Shown: positions 1-7,244 of the stretch, one piece after another
Position numbering within the stretch: position 1 is the stretch's first letter
Layout of the letters: each line of letters opens with the position of its first letter
DNA from: Methylibium sp964622685
GTDB taxonomy: Bacteria > Pseudomonadota > Gammaproteobacteria > Burkholderiales > Burkholderiaceae_C
Reading direction: 5' to 3'
DNA length: 8,524 nucleotides
Assembly (NCBI GenBank): GCA_964622685.1
Contig: CAZUUU010000143.1
Span: forward strand, 1-8,524
Program-made: the position numbers and the translations under genes
The notes under the pieces: model-generated
What the model was told of the DNA's origin: nothing
Seen by the model: the letters and a program-made list of their open reading frames with translations, nothing else
Database searches by the model: none

Positions 1-2077
<2,077 letters not shown>

Positions 2078-2078
2078 C

Positions 2079-3230
2079 TCAGTTCTTCTCCATCAGGGCA
2101 ACGAAACGGTCGAACAGGTAGCCGATGTCGTGCGGGCCCGGCGACGCTTCGGGGTGGCCCTGGAAGCAGAACGCCGGCTTGTCGGTGCGGGCCAGGCCCT
2201 GCAGCGTGCCGTCGAAGAGGCTGACGTGCGTGGGCCGCAGCGTCGGCGGCAGGCTCCTTTCGTCGACCGCGAAGCCATGGTTCTGGCTGGTGATGCTGAC
2301 GCGGCCGGTGTCGAGGTCCTTGACCGGATGGTTCGCGCCGTGATGACCGAACTTCATCTTGAAGGTCTTCGCCCCCGAGGCGAGTGCGAGGATCTGATGG
2401 CCCAGGCAGATGCCGAAGGTGGGCAACCCCGTGTCGATGAGCTGTCGCGTCGCCTCGATCGCGTAGTCGCAGGGCTCCGGGTCGCCGGGGCCGTTGCTGA
2501 GGAAGATGCCGTCGGGCTTGAGCAGCAGCACCTCGGCGGCCGGCGTCGTGGCGGGCACGACGGTGACCTGGCAACCTCGGCTCGCGAGCATGCGCAGGAT
2601 GTTGCGCTTGACGCCGAAGTCGTAGGCGACCACATGGAACCTGGGCGTCTGCTGCTGCCCGTAGCCCGTACCGAGTTGCCACTCGGTCTCGGTCCAGGCA
2701 TAGGGCATCGCCGCGCTCACGACCTTGGCGAGATCCAGGCCGGCCATGCTGGGCATGGTCTCCGCCAGCGCACGGGCTTCGTCGACATGCGCCGGCGTGA
2801 TCGCGACCCCTGCGGGCAGGGCCATGATGCATCCGTTCTGCGCTCCGCGAGTGCGCAGCAGGCGCGTCAGCCGGCGGGTGTCGATGTCGGCGATCGCCAC
2901 CGTGCCCTCGTCGCACAGGTACTGCGCCAGCGTCCGGGTGCTCCGGAAACTCGACTCGACCTGCGGAAGGTCGCGAATGATCAAGCCGGCGGCGTGGACC
3001 TTCGTGGACTCGACGTCTTCGTCGTTGACGCCGGTGTTGCCGATGTGCGGGTACGTCAGGGTGACGATCTGCCGGCAGTAGCTCGGGTCGGTCAGGATCT
3101 CCTGGTAGCCCGTGAGCGCCGTGTTGAACACGACTTCGCCGACCGTCTGGCCGGTCGCGCCGATGGAGACTCCCCGGAAGACCGTGCCGTCTGCAAGTAC
3201 AAGGAGGGCGGAAGGCAGATCGGGCAGCAC
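2079..3230 (-). CDS. carA: Carbamoyl-phosphate synthase small subunit CarA (glutamine amidotransferase)
   Basis: CarA hydrolyses glutamine and passes ammonia to CarB. The product is 383 aa, the usual length. The N-terminal CPSase small-chain domain (residues about 8-140) carries GEVVFNTALTGYQEILTDPS and TLTYPHIGNTGVNDEDVES. A class I glutamine amidotransferase domain (about 198-383) has the nucleophile Cys275 in GICLGHQ and the His359/Glu361 pair in GHPEASPGP, matching E. coli Cys269, His353 and Glu355. The SNGPGDP oxyanion region is at 245-251. The start is GTG (3230-3228), chosen because GGAG (3240-3237) sits 6 nt upstream and because MLPDLPSALLVLADGTVFRG aligns with other beta-proteobacterial CarA N-termini. 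It is first in the carAB pair and divergent from bfr. Identification is firm; the GTG start is likely but unproven. Confidence 0.97.
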   Translation of the reverse strand: MLPDLPSALLVLADGTVFRGVSIGATGQTVGEVVFNTALTGYQEILTDPSYCRQIVTLTYPHIGNTGVNDEDVESTKVHAAGLIIRDLPQVESSFRSTRTLAQYLCDEGTVAIADIDTRRLTRLLRTRGAQNGCIMALPAGVAITPAHVDEARALAETMPSMAGLDLAKVVSAAMPYAWTETEWQLGTGYGQQQTPRFHVVAYDFGVKRNILRMLASRGCQVTVVPATTPAAEVLLLKPDGIFLSNGPGDPEPCDYAIEATRQLIDTGLPTFGICLGHQILALASGAKTFKMKFGHHGANHPVKDLDTGRVSITSQNHGFAVDERSLPPTLRPTHVSLFDGTLQGLARTDKPAFCFQGHPEASPGPHDIGYLFDRFVALMEKN

Positions 3231-3255
3231 GGGATTCTCCGTTGTGCACGCGCCG

Positions 3256-3326
3256 GACTCCGCCCGTCGAAGGGCGTCATTCGGTGGTGATCCTCGGGGG
3301 GAGACGGTGCTGTCTCGGGAGCGAGA
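3256..3326 (-). other. carA leader with small hairpins
   Basis: The predicted untranslated leader of carA holds three short inverted repeats: TCTCG/CGAGA (3313-3317 with 3322-3326), GAGAC/GTCTC (3301-3305 with 3312-3316), and CGCCC/GGGCG (3261-3265 with 3272-3276). The first two share bases 3313-3316 and so exclude each other. None is followed by a U-run, so no intrinsic attenuator is visible. In such GC-rich DNA, 5-bp stems can arise by chance; a regulatory role is only a possibility. Confidence 0.25.
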
Positions 3327-3362
3327 GTCTGCGCGAGCGGGTCAGTGCGGGTAAACCTGTAA

Positions 3363-3368
3363 ATTATA
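3363..3368 (-). promoter_or_regulatory. Candidate -10 box of the carAB promoter
   Basis: On the minus strand the sequence reads TATAAT exactly, inside the only A+T-rich patch (3351-3368) of the carA-bfr spacer. A start near 3356 would give carA a leader of about 126 nt. No good -35 is found at 16-18 bp; the nearest partial match, TCGACG (3387-3382), is only 13 bp away. The same patch could also serve bfr in the other direction (TATAGC or TAAATT on the plus strand), but I cannot assign a bfr promoter with any confidence. Confidence 0.5.
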
Positions 3369-3455
3369 GCCGTGGCACAGCCGTCGACGCATCGCGGACC
3401 CCGTGGCGCAGAGACCATCATCATCAAGTCCGCGACATCGCTCCCAGGAGGATCC

Positions 3456-3935
3456 ATGAAAGGCGACCCCAAGGTCATCGCGCACCTCAACGCGCAGCTG
3501 AAGAACGAACTGACCGCCATCAACCAGTACTTCATGCACTACCGGCTGATGAAGCACTGGGGCTACGACCGACTGGCGAAGAAGGAGTACGAAGAGTCGA
3601 TCGGCGAGATGAAGCATGCCGACAAGCTGATGGATCGCATCCTGATGCTCGACGGTCTGCCCAACCTGCAGGACCTGGGCAAGCTGCTGATCGGCGAGGA
3701 CCTCGTCGAAGCCATGCGCGGCGATCTGAAGCTGGAGCAGGCCGCCCAGAAGACGATCAAGGAAGGCATGGCGCACTGCGAGTCGGTACGTGACTACGTC
3801 TCGCGCGAAGTGCTGCAGGGCATCCTGGACGACACCGAAGAACACATCGACTTCCTCGAGACCCAGCTGGGGCTGGTCGACCAGGTCGGACTGCAGAACT
3901 ACCTGCAGTCCCAGATGGGCGACGTGACGTCTTGA
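3456..3935 (+). CDS. bfr: Bacterioferritin (heme-containing iron storage protein)
   Basis: Bacterioferritin forms a 24-subunit shell that oxidises Fe2+ and stores it as a ferric mineral, with heme bound between subunit pairs. The 159-aa product is full length. It aligns without gaps to E. coli Bfr over most of its length: MKGDPKVIAHLNAQLKNEL at the N-terminus, GEMKHADKL and DGLPNLQDLGKLLIGED in the middle, GLQNYLQSQM at the end. The heme ligand Met52 is present, as are ferroxidase ligands Glu18, Glu51, His54, Glu94 and His130. The sixth ligand position, 127, is Thr (codon ACC, 3834-3836), with Glu at 128 and 129. ATG at 3456 is preceded by a strong AGGAGG (3446-3451) with a 4-nt spacer. Its partner bfd follows 99 bp downstream from a separate promoter. 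No Fur box is seen upstream of bfr, which fits expression when iron is plentiful. Identity is firm; full ferroxidase activity is less certain. Confidence 0.96.
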   Translation: MKGDPKVIAHLNAQLKNELTAINQYFMHYRLMKHWGYDRLAKKEYEESIGEMKHADKLMDRILMLDGLPNLQDLGKLLIGEDLVEAMRGDLKLEQAAQKTIKEGMAHCESVRDYVSREVLQGILDDTEEHIDFLETQLGLVDQVGLQNYLQSQMGDVTS

Positions 3936-3977
3936 CCAGCGGAGCCAGGGTGGAAAACCTTCCAGGCGGGATGGGGC

Positions 3978-4006
3978 TTGTATTGCGAATCATTCCTATT
4001 TATAGT
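3978..4006 (+). promoter_or_regulatory. Fur-controlled promoter of bfd (Fur box overlapping the spacer)
   Basis: A -35-like TTGTAT (3978-3983) and a -10 TATAGT (4001-4006, 5 of 6 to consensus) are separated by exactly 17 bp. The spacer holds GCGAATCATTC, and the 19-bp stretch 3979-3997 matches the classical Fur consensus at 11 of 19 positions, including an unbroken AATCATT core. Fur with Fe2+ bound here would block polymerase, so transcription should rise on iron starvation. Transcription would start near 4013, about 22 nt before the bfd ATG. The promoter and operator geometry is seen in the sequence; Fur binding is inferred. Confidence 0.75.
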
Positions 4007-4034
4007 GCGGCCATCGGACTTCGAACGGCCTCCC

Positions 4035-4256
4035 ATGATCGTCTGCGTCTGTCACCGCATTTCCCACCGAGAGATCGAGCGCCACGCGCTGGCTTGCGAC
4101 AACTTCGATGAGCTGCAGCTGAACACCGGCGTGGCCACCGGCTGCGGCCGTTGCGGCGACTGCGCCCGCTCGGTGTTCGACGAAGTCCGTCAGATCTCCG
4201 TCTGCCCTGGCGCTGCGCGGGGCGCCGGTCTGCAGCATGCCGGCGCCCTGGCCTGA
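4035..4256 (+). CDS. bfd: Bacterioferritin-associated ferredoxin Bfd, [2Fe-2S]
   Basis: Bfd binds bacterioferritin and passes electrons to its heme so that stored iron is reduced and released; in well-studied species it is induced by iron limitation. The 73-aa product has the family signature: Cys4-x-Cys6 in MIVCVCHRIS and Cys37-x-x-Cys40 in GCGRC, with 30 residues between the pairs, close to the 31-32 of E. coli and Pseudomonas Bfd. Further cysteines at 21, 43 and 57 are not expected ligands. A TTG codon upstream at 3978 in the same frame would lie inside the promoter, so ATG at 4035 is chosen, since the family begins M-x-V-C-x-C. No clear Shine-Dalgarno precedes it. It follows bfr and starts a close-packed group with a 25-codon ORF and hemP. 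Confidence 0.93.
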   Translation: MIVCVCHRISHREIERHALACDNFDELQLNTGVATGCGRCGDCARSVFDEVRQISVCPGAARGAGLQHAGALA

Positions 4257-4261
4257 AGCTC

Positions 4262-4339
4262 ATGTGGTGGCTGGCCTGCCTGCCGATCGTGGTCCTCGGG
4301 GCCTGGTGGGTACTGCGACAACCAAGAGGCGATCGATGA
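4262..4339 (+). CDS. Predicted 25-aa single-pass membrane micropeptide between bfd and hemP
   Basis: Not a family I recognise. ATG at 4262 lies 5 nt after the bfd stop, and the TGA (4337-4339) overlaps the hemP ATG (4336-4338) as ATGA, a layout typical of translationally coupled genes. The peptide starts MWWLACLPIVVLGAWWVL and ends with the basic tail RQPRGDR. One hydrophobic helix of about 17 residues is flanked by Trp pairs at 2-3 and 15-16, as for interfacial aromatic belts, and three arginines follow, so an N-out/C-in topology is expected. No Shine-Dalgarno is evident; ribosomes ending bfd could reinitiate here. It would be made with bfd and hemP under the same Fur-type promoter. Possible roles are a membrane partner in heme or iron uptake, or simply a coupling ORF for hemP; the sequence does not decide. 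Confidence 0.55.
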   Translation: MWWLACLPIVVLGAWWVLRQPRGDR

Positions 4340-4548
4340 ACGCAATCCCTTTCCGCACCGCCGAGGCCCCGTCCGGCGGTCTGACTGCGGCGCCAGGCCG
4401 CAGCGTCGATCCATCACCCACATCCGCCTCTCGGCCAGTGCCCAGCACGATGCTGCTGCAGGGCCGCAGCGTGGTGCAGATCGAGCACAACGGCGCGCTC
4501 TACCAGCTGCGCAGCACGCGGCTGGGTAAGCTGATCCTCACCAAGTAG
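4336..4548 (+). CDS. hemP: Hemin uptake protein HemP (HmuP family)
   Basis: HemP/HmuP proteins are small and accompany heme-uptake genes; studied members in Burkholderia and Bradyrhizobium are needed for heme use or act as activators of heme-receptor expression. The 70-aa product has a Pro/Ser-rich, probably disordered N-terminus (about residues 1-37) and a C-terminal HemP domain (38-70) with LLQGRSVVQIEHNGALYQLR and the hallmark end TRLGKLILTK. ATG at 4336 is supported by AAGAGG (4324-4329) 6 nt upstream and by the ATGA overlap with the preceding micro-ORF. It is last in the predicted Fur-controlled bfd group. No heme receptor or transporter gene lies in the window, so its target is elsewhere. 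It converges with the DUF336 gene, with 4 bp between stop codons and no visible terminator. Confidence 0.93.
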   Translation: MNAIPFRTAEAPSGGLTAAPGRSVDPSPTSASRPVPSTMLLQGRSVVQIEHNGALYQLRSTRLGKLILTK

Positions 4549-4552
4549 GCTC

Positions 4553-4957
4553 TCAGCCCAGTGCGGCGATCCCGGCGCGGGCGACCTGCGCATCCTCGGC
4601 CGACTTCACGCCGCTGACACCGACCGCGCCGACGCATTGCCCCTGCACCATGATCGGCACGGCGCCTTCCAGCATGCCCTGCAGCTGCGGTGCGCTGAGG
4701 AAGGACGTCCGGCCTTGGTTGATCATCTCCTCGTACACCTTGCTTTCCCGCCGCCCGAGTGCCGCCGTATGGGCCTTGGCCGGCGCGATGTGAGCCGAAG
4801 CCGGCGCCGCCCCATCCAGGCGTTGCAGCCACAGCAAATGGCCCCCATCGTCGACGATCGCGATCGTGACCGCCCAGTGGTGGGCCAGGGCCTCGGCCTC
4901 GGCCGCCGCCGCGATACGTTTCAGGTCGTCCAGGGTCAGACAGGGCTTGGTCAGCAT
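4553..4957 (-). CDS. GlcG/HbpS family (DUF336) putative heme-binding protein
   Basis: The product (134 aa) belongs to the GlcG/HbpS/PduO C-terminal-like family (Pfam Haem_degrading, DUF336), which includes heme-binding HbpS of Streptomyces and GlcG, encoded with glycolate-use genes. Family landmarks are LTLDDLKRIAAAAEAEA near the N-terminus, TIAIVDDGGHLLWLQRLDGA at 31-50, a KAHTAALGRRES stretch at 61-72, and GAVPIMVQGQCVGAVGVSG at 98-116. There is no signal peptide, so it is expected in the cytoplasm. ATG at 4957-4955 is preceded on its strand by GAGAGG at a 5-nt spacing. Its nearness to hemP suggests, but does not prove, a heme-related role; no glycolate oxidase genes are nearby. Family assignment is good, function uncertain. 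Confidence 0.85.
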   Translation of the reverse strand: MLTKPCLTLDDLKRIAAAAEAEALAHHWAVTIAIVDDGGHLLWLQRLDGAAPASAHIAPAKAHTAALGRRESKVYEEMINQGRTSFLSAPQLQGMLEGAVPIMVQGQCVGAVGVSGVKSAEDAQVARAGIAALG

Positions 4958-5012
4958 GGCAGCCTCTCGGTCAAGGAAACGCCACTCTATCCGCCGCCGC
5001 CGCTCGAATCGG

Positions 5013-5040
5013 CTGTCAAGGTGCCAGCTGGAACTACAAT
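5013..5040 (+). promoter_or_regulatory. Candidate sigma-70 promoter of the Bax inhibitor-1 family gene
   Basis: CTGTCA (5013-5018, 4 of 6 to the -35 consensus) and TACAAT (5035-5040, 5 of 6 to the -10) are 16 bp apart. Transcription would begin near 5047 and give a leader of about 42 nt ending in a strong ribosome site. On the opposite strand the overlapping bases 5019-5014 read TTGACA, but no -10 lies at a usable distance for the divergent DUF336 gene. Confidence 0.5.
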
Positions 5041-5073
5041 GCGTCTGTCAGCTCCAAGCCAGCATTCTTCTCC

Positions 5074-5082
5074 TTAGGAGGT
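5074..5082 (+). promoter_or_regulatory. Strong Shine-Dalgarno for the Bax inhibitor-1 family gene
   Basis: TTAGGAGGT is nearly a full complement to the 16S rRNA 3' end and sits 6 nt before the ATG at 5089. It fixes that start and predicts efficient translation, the strongest such site in the window together with that of bfr. Confidence 0.85.
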
Positions 5083-5088
5083 TTCCGC

Positions 5089-5781
5089 ATGAACGAGATC
5101 CTGCAGAACGGTTACGGCAGTTCAACGGCCCTGGCCGGCGAGCGCAACCGCGTCCTGCGCAACACCTATTGGCTGCTCGCCCTGTCGCTGGTACCGACGG
5201 TGATCGGCGCCTGGGTCGGCGTGGCGACGGGCTTCAGCTTCTTCGCCGGTAGCCCCTTCATCGGCTTCCTGCTCTTCATGGGCATCGCCTTCGGCTTCTT
5301 CTTTGCCATCGAGAAGTTCAAGAACTCCGGCATCGGCGTCGTCTTGCTGCTGGCCTTCACGTTCTTCATGGGCCTGATGCTGTCGCGCCTGATCGGTGCG
5401 GTGCTGGGCTTCAGCAACGGCGCTTCGCTGATCGCCTTCGCCTTCGGCGGTACCGCCGTGGTGTTCTTCGGCATGGCATCGCTGGCGACCACGATCAAGC
5501 GCGACCTGTCCGGCATGGGCAAGTGGCTGATGGTCGGGGCGATCGGCATCATCGTGGCTGCGGTCGCCAACATCTGGCTGCAGATGCCGGCGCTGATGGC
5601 CACGATCTCGGCGCTGGCCGTCGTGATCTTCTCGGCCTTCATGCTGTACGACATCAAGCGCGTCATCGACGGCGGCGAGACGAACTACGTCACGGCCACG
5701 CTGGCGATCTACCTCGACGTCTACAACGTGTTCCAGAGCCTGCTGAGCCTGTTCGGCATCTTTGGCGGTGAGCGCGAATAG
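5089..5781 (+). CDS. Bax inhibitor-1/YccA family membrane protein
   Basis: The 230-aa protein is an inner-membrane protein of the Bax inhibitor-1 (TMBIM, Pfam Bax1-I) family. Seven hydrophobic helices can be read at roughly 25-49, 57-74, 81-103, 111-133, 143-164, 168-189 and 200-227. N-terminal VLRNTYWLLALSL, central FGGTAVVFFGMASL, VANIWLQMPAL and GGETNYVTATL resemble E. coli YccA, a modulator of the FtsH protease. However, it keeps acidic residues Asp188 (MLYDIKR) and Asp210 (AIYLDVYNVF), the pair linked to pH-sensitive Ca2+ leak in BsYetJ, which YccA lacks. So it may be a YbhL/YetJ-like channel type with YccA-like remainder. It has its own promoter, a strong ribosome site, and a terminator directly after it, hence is probably monocistronic. 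Family is sure; physiological role is not. Confidence 0.92.
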   Translation: MNEILQNGYGSSTALAGERNRVLRNTYWLLALSLVPTVIGAWVGVATGFSFFAGSPFIGFLLFMGIAFGFFFAIEKFKNSGIGVVLLLAFTFFMGLMLSRLIGAVLGFSNGASLIAFAFGGTAVVFFGMASLATTIKRDLSGMGKWLMVGAIGIIVAAVANIWLQMPALMATISALAVVIFSAFMLYDIKRVIDGGETNYVTATLAIYLDVYNVFQSLLSLFGIFGGERE

Positions 5782-5800
5782 ATCTCCCGCTCCGAGCCAG

Positions 5801-5827
5801 AAAGCCCCGCCTTGCGGGGCTTTTTTT
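5801..5827 (+). terminator. Rho-independent terminator after the Bax inhibitor-1 family gene
   Basis: A perfect 10-bp stem (AAAGCCCCGC at 5801-5810 with GCGGGGCTTT at 5814-5823) closes a 3-nt CTT loop and runs into seven T (5821-5827). It begins 20 bp after the stop codon. Read from the other strand the stem is followed by only three T, so it would serve the convergent rlmD gene poorly, if at all. Confidence 0.95.
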
Positions 5828-5835
5828 CGATCCGC

Positions 5836-7191
5836 TCAAGGCCGCTCGAACACGGCGATGCTCTCGACGTGGGCCGTGTGCGGGAACATGTTGATCGCAC
5901 CCGCCATCGTGCACCGGTAACCGGCCTGGTGAACCAGCAAGCCGGCATCCCGTGCGAGGGTCGCCGGGTTGCAGCTCACGTAGACGATGCGCGAAGGCGG
6001 CGTCCACCCGGGCGCCAGGCTCGGGTCCTGCGCCGCATCGGCCACCGCCTTCACCAACGCGAAGGCGCCTTCCCGTGGCGGATCGACCAGCCACTTTTCG
6101 GCACCGCCGTAGCTCGCCACGTCGGCGGGCTTCAACTCGAACAGATTGCGTGCCTCGAAGCGAGTCCGGGCCTCCAGGCCGTTGCGACGCGCGTTCTCAC
6201 GCGAGCGGGCCACGAGGGCCTCGCTGCCCTCGACGCCGAGCACTTCTCGCGCCTGCCTCGCCAGTGGCAACGTGAAGTTGCCCAGTCCGCAGAACCAGTC
6301 GATCACCCGCTCACCGGGCCGGACCTCCAGCAGCCGCAAGGCGCGCACCACCAGGGCGCGGTTGATCGCGTGATTGACCTGCGTGAAGTCGGTCGGCTTG
6401 AACGGCATCACGATGCCGAACTCGGGCAGCGCGTAGGCCAGCTCGCCCGGCGCCTGGTCGAGCCGGCGCACGGAGTCCGGCCCCTTGGGCTGCAGCCACC
6501 ACTGCACGCCGTGAGCGGCCCCGAAGGCGTGCAGCCGCGCCAGGTCCGGATCGCTCAGCGGCTCCAGGTGGCGCAGCACCAGTGCCGTGACCAGGCCATC
6601 AGGTCCCTCCCCGATCGCCACCTCGATCTGGGGCAAGCGATCGCGGCCATCCATGGCAGCGATCAACTCACGCAGCGGCATCAGCATGCCGCTCAGGTGC
6701 GGCGGCAGTACCTCGCAGTGCGTCATGTCGGCGACGTAGCTCGACTTGCGCTCGTGGAAGCCGATCAGCACCTTGCCCTTCTTGACCACGTGACGAACCG
6801 ACAGCCGCGCACGATAGCGATAGCCCCAGGTCGGCCCCTCGATCGGCCGCAGCATGCGTTCGGCCCGGACCTTGCCGAGATGCCACAGGTTGTCCTCGAG
6901 TACGCGCTGCTTCACCGCGACCTGCGCGGCGACGTGGAAGTGCTGCATCTTGCAGCCGCCGCAGGTCCCGAAGAACTGGCAGCGTGGCGTCACCCGCTGC
7001 GAACTCTCGTGCCGCAGCGCCCGCATCGTGGCCTGCTCCCAGTGGTTCTTGCGGCGGCTCACGCTCACCTGCACCTGTTCGCCAGGAAGCGCCCCCTCGA
7101 CGAACACCACCTTGCCTTCGGCGTTGCGCGCCACGCCCTGCGCCTCCAGATCCAGGGACTCGATCGTCAACCACTCATCCTGTGCCGTCAT
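5836..7191 (-). CDS. rlmD: 23S rRNA (uracil-1939-C5)-methyltransferase RlmD
   Basis: RlmD (RumA) methylates U1939 of 23S rRNA using S-adenosylmethionine and carries a [4Fe-4S] cluster. The 451-aa product has an N-terminal TRAM RNA-binding domain (about 5-60), cluster cysteines Cys71, Cys77, Cys80 (in CQFFGTCGGCKMQ) and Cys159 (THCEV), the SAM-binding motif VIDWFCGLGNFTLPLA at 297-311, WLVDPPREG at 367-375, the catalytic Cys407 in SCNPATLARD, and the general-base Glu443 in HTAHVESI. Spacing matches E. coli RumA closely. Start ATG 7191-7189 is chosen because MTAQDEWLTIESLDLEAQG matches the usual N-terminus; an in-frame ATG at 7227 would add a very basic 12-residue extension. Neither start has a Shine-Dalgarno. 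The gene is divergent from the GST and convergent with the Bax inhibitor-1 gene. Identity is firm. Confidence 0.96.
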   Translation of the reverse strand: MTAQDEWLTIESLDLEAQGVARNAEGKVVFVEGALPGEQVQVSVSRRKNHWEQATMRALRHESSQRVTPRCQFFGTCGGCKMQHFHVAAQVAVKQRVLEDNLWHLGKVRAERMLRPIEGPTWGYRYRARLSVRHVVKKGKVLIGFHERKSSYVADMTHCEVLPPHLSGMLMPLRELIAAMDGRDRLPQIEVAIGEGPDGLVTALVLRHLEPLSDPDLARLHAFGAAHGVQWWLQPKGPDSVRRLDQAPGELAYALPEFGIVMPFKPTDFTQVNHAINRALVVRALRLLEVRPGERVIDWFCGLGNFTLPLARQAREVLGVEGSEALVARSRENARRNGLEARTRFEARNLFELKPADVASYGGAEKWLVDPPREGAFALVKAVADAAQDPSLAPGWTPPSRIVYVSCNPATLARDAGLLVHQAGYRCTMAGAINMFPHTAHVESIAVFERP

Positions 7192-7244
7192 GCACCGATT
7201 ATCCCGGCGCGGCCGCCGACGTCGCATGCTGTAATCGTCGCGCC
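7192..7244. promoter_or_regulatory. Divergent rlmD/GST promoter spacer with start-proximal -10-like boxes
   Basis: For the GST, TGC followed by TGTAAT (7227-7235) looks like an extended -10 ending 9 nt before the ATG at 7245. For rlmD, the minus strand reads GATAAT (7203-7198) ending 6 nt before the ATG at 7191. Neither gene has a Shine-Dalgarno, and no good -35 is seen at 16-18 bp for either. If both boxes work, both mRNAs would begin at or within a few bases of the start codon (leaderless). This is a weak, positional inference. Confidence 0.35.

Noticed and set aside
3092..3280. Possible upstream ORF starting with ATG (3280-3278) in the carA leader
   Set aside because: It runs out of frame far into carA, has no ribosome site, and looks like part of a longer off-frame open stretch rather than a leader peptide.
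3342..3845. Minus-strand open frame opposite bfr
   Set aside because: Antisense shadow; bfr on the plus strand has a strong ribosome site and matches the family end to end.
3951..3964. Inverted repeat TGGAA/TTCCA between bfr and bfd as a bfr terminator
   Set aside because: Only 5 bp of A/T-leaning stem with a 4-nt loop and no T-run after it, so not a credible intrinsic terminator.
4991..5002. CCG triplet run as a microsatellite
   Set aside because: Only four units in a GC-rich spacer; too short to be meaningful.
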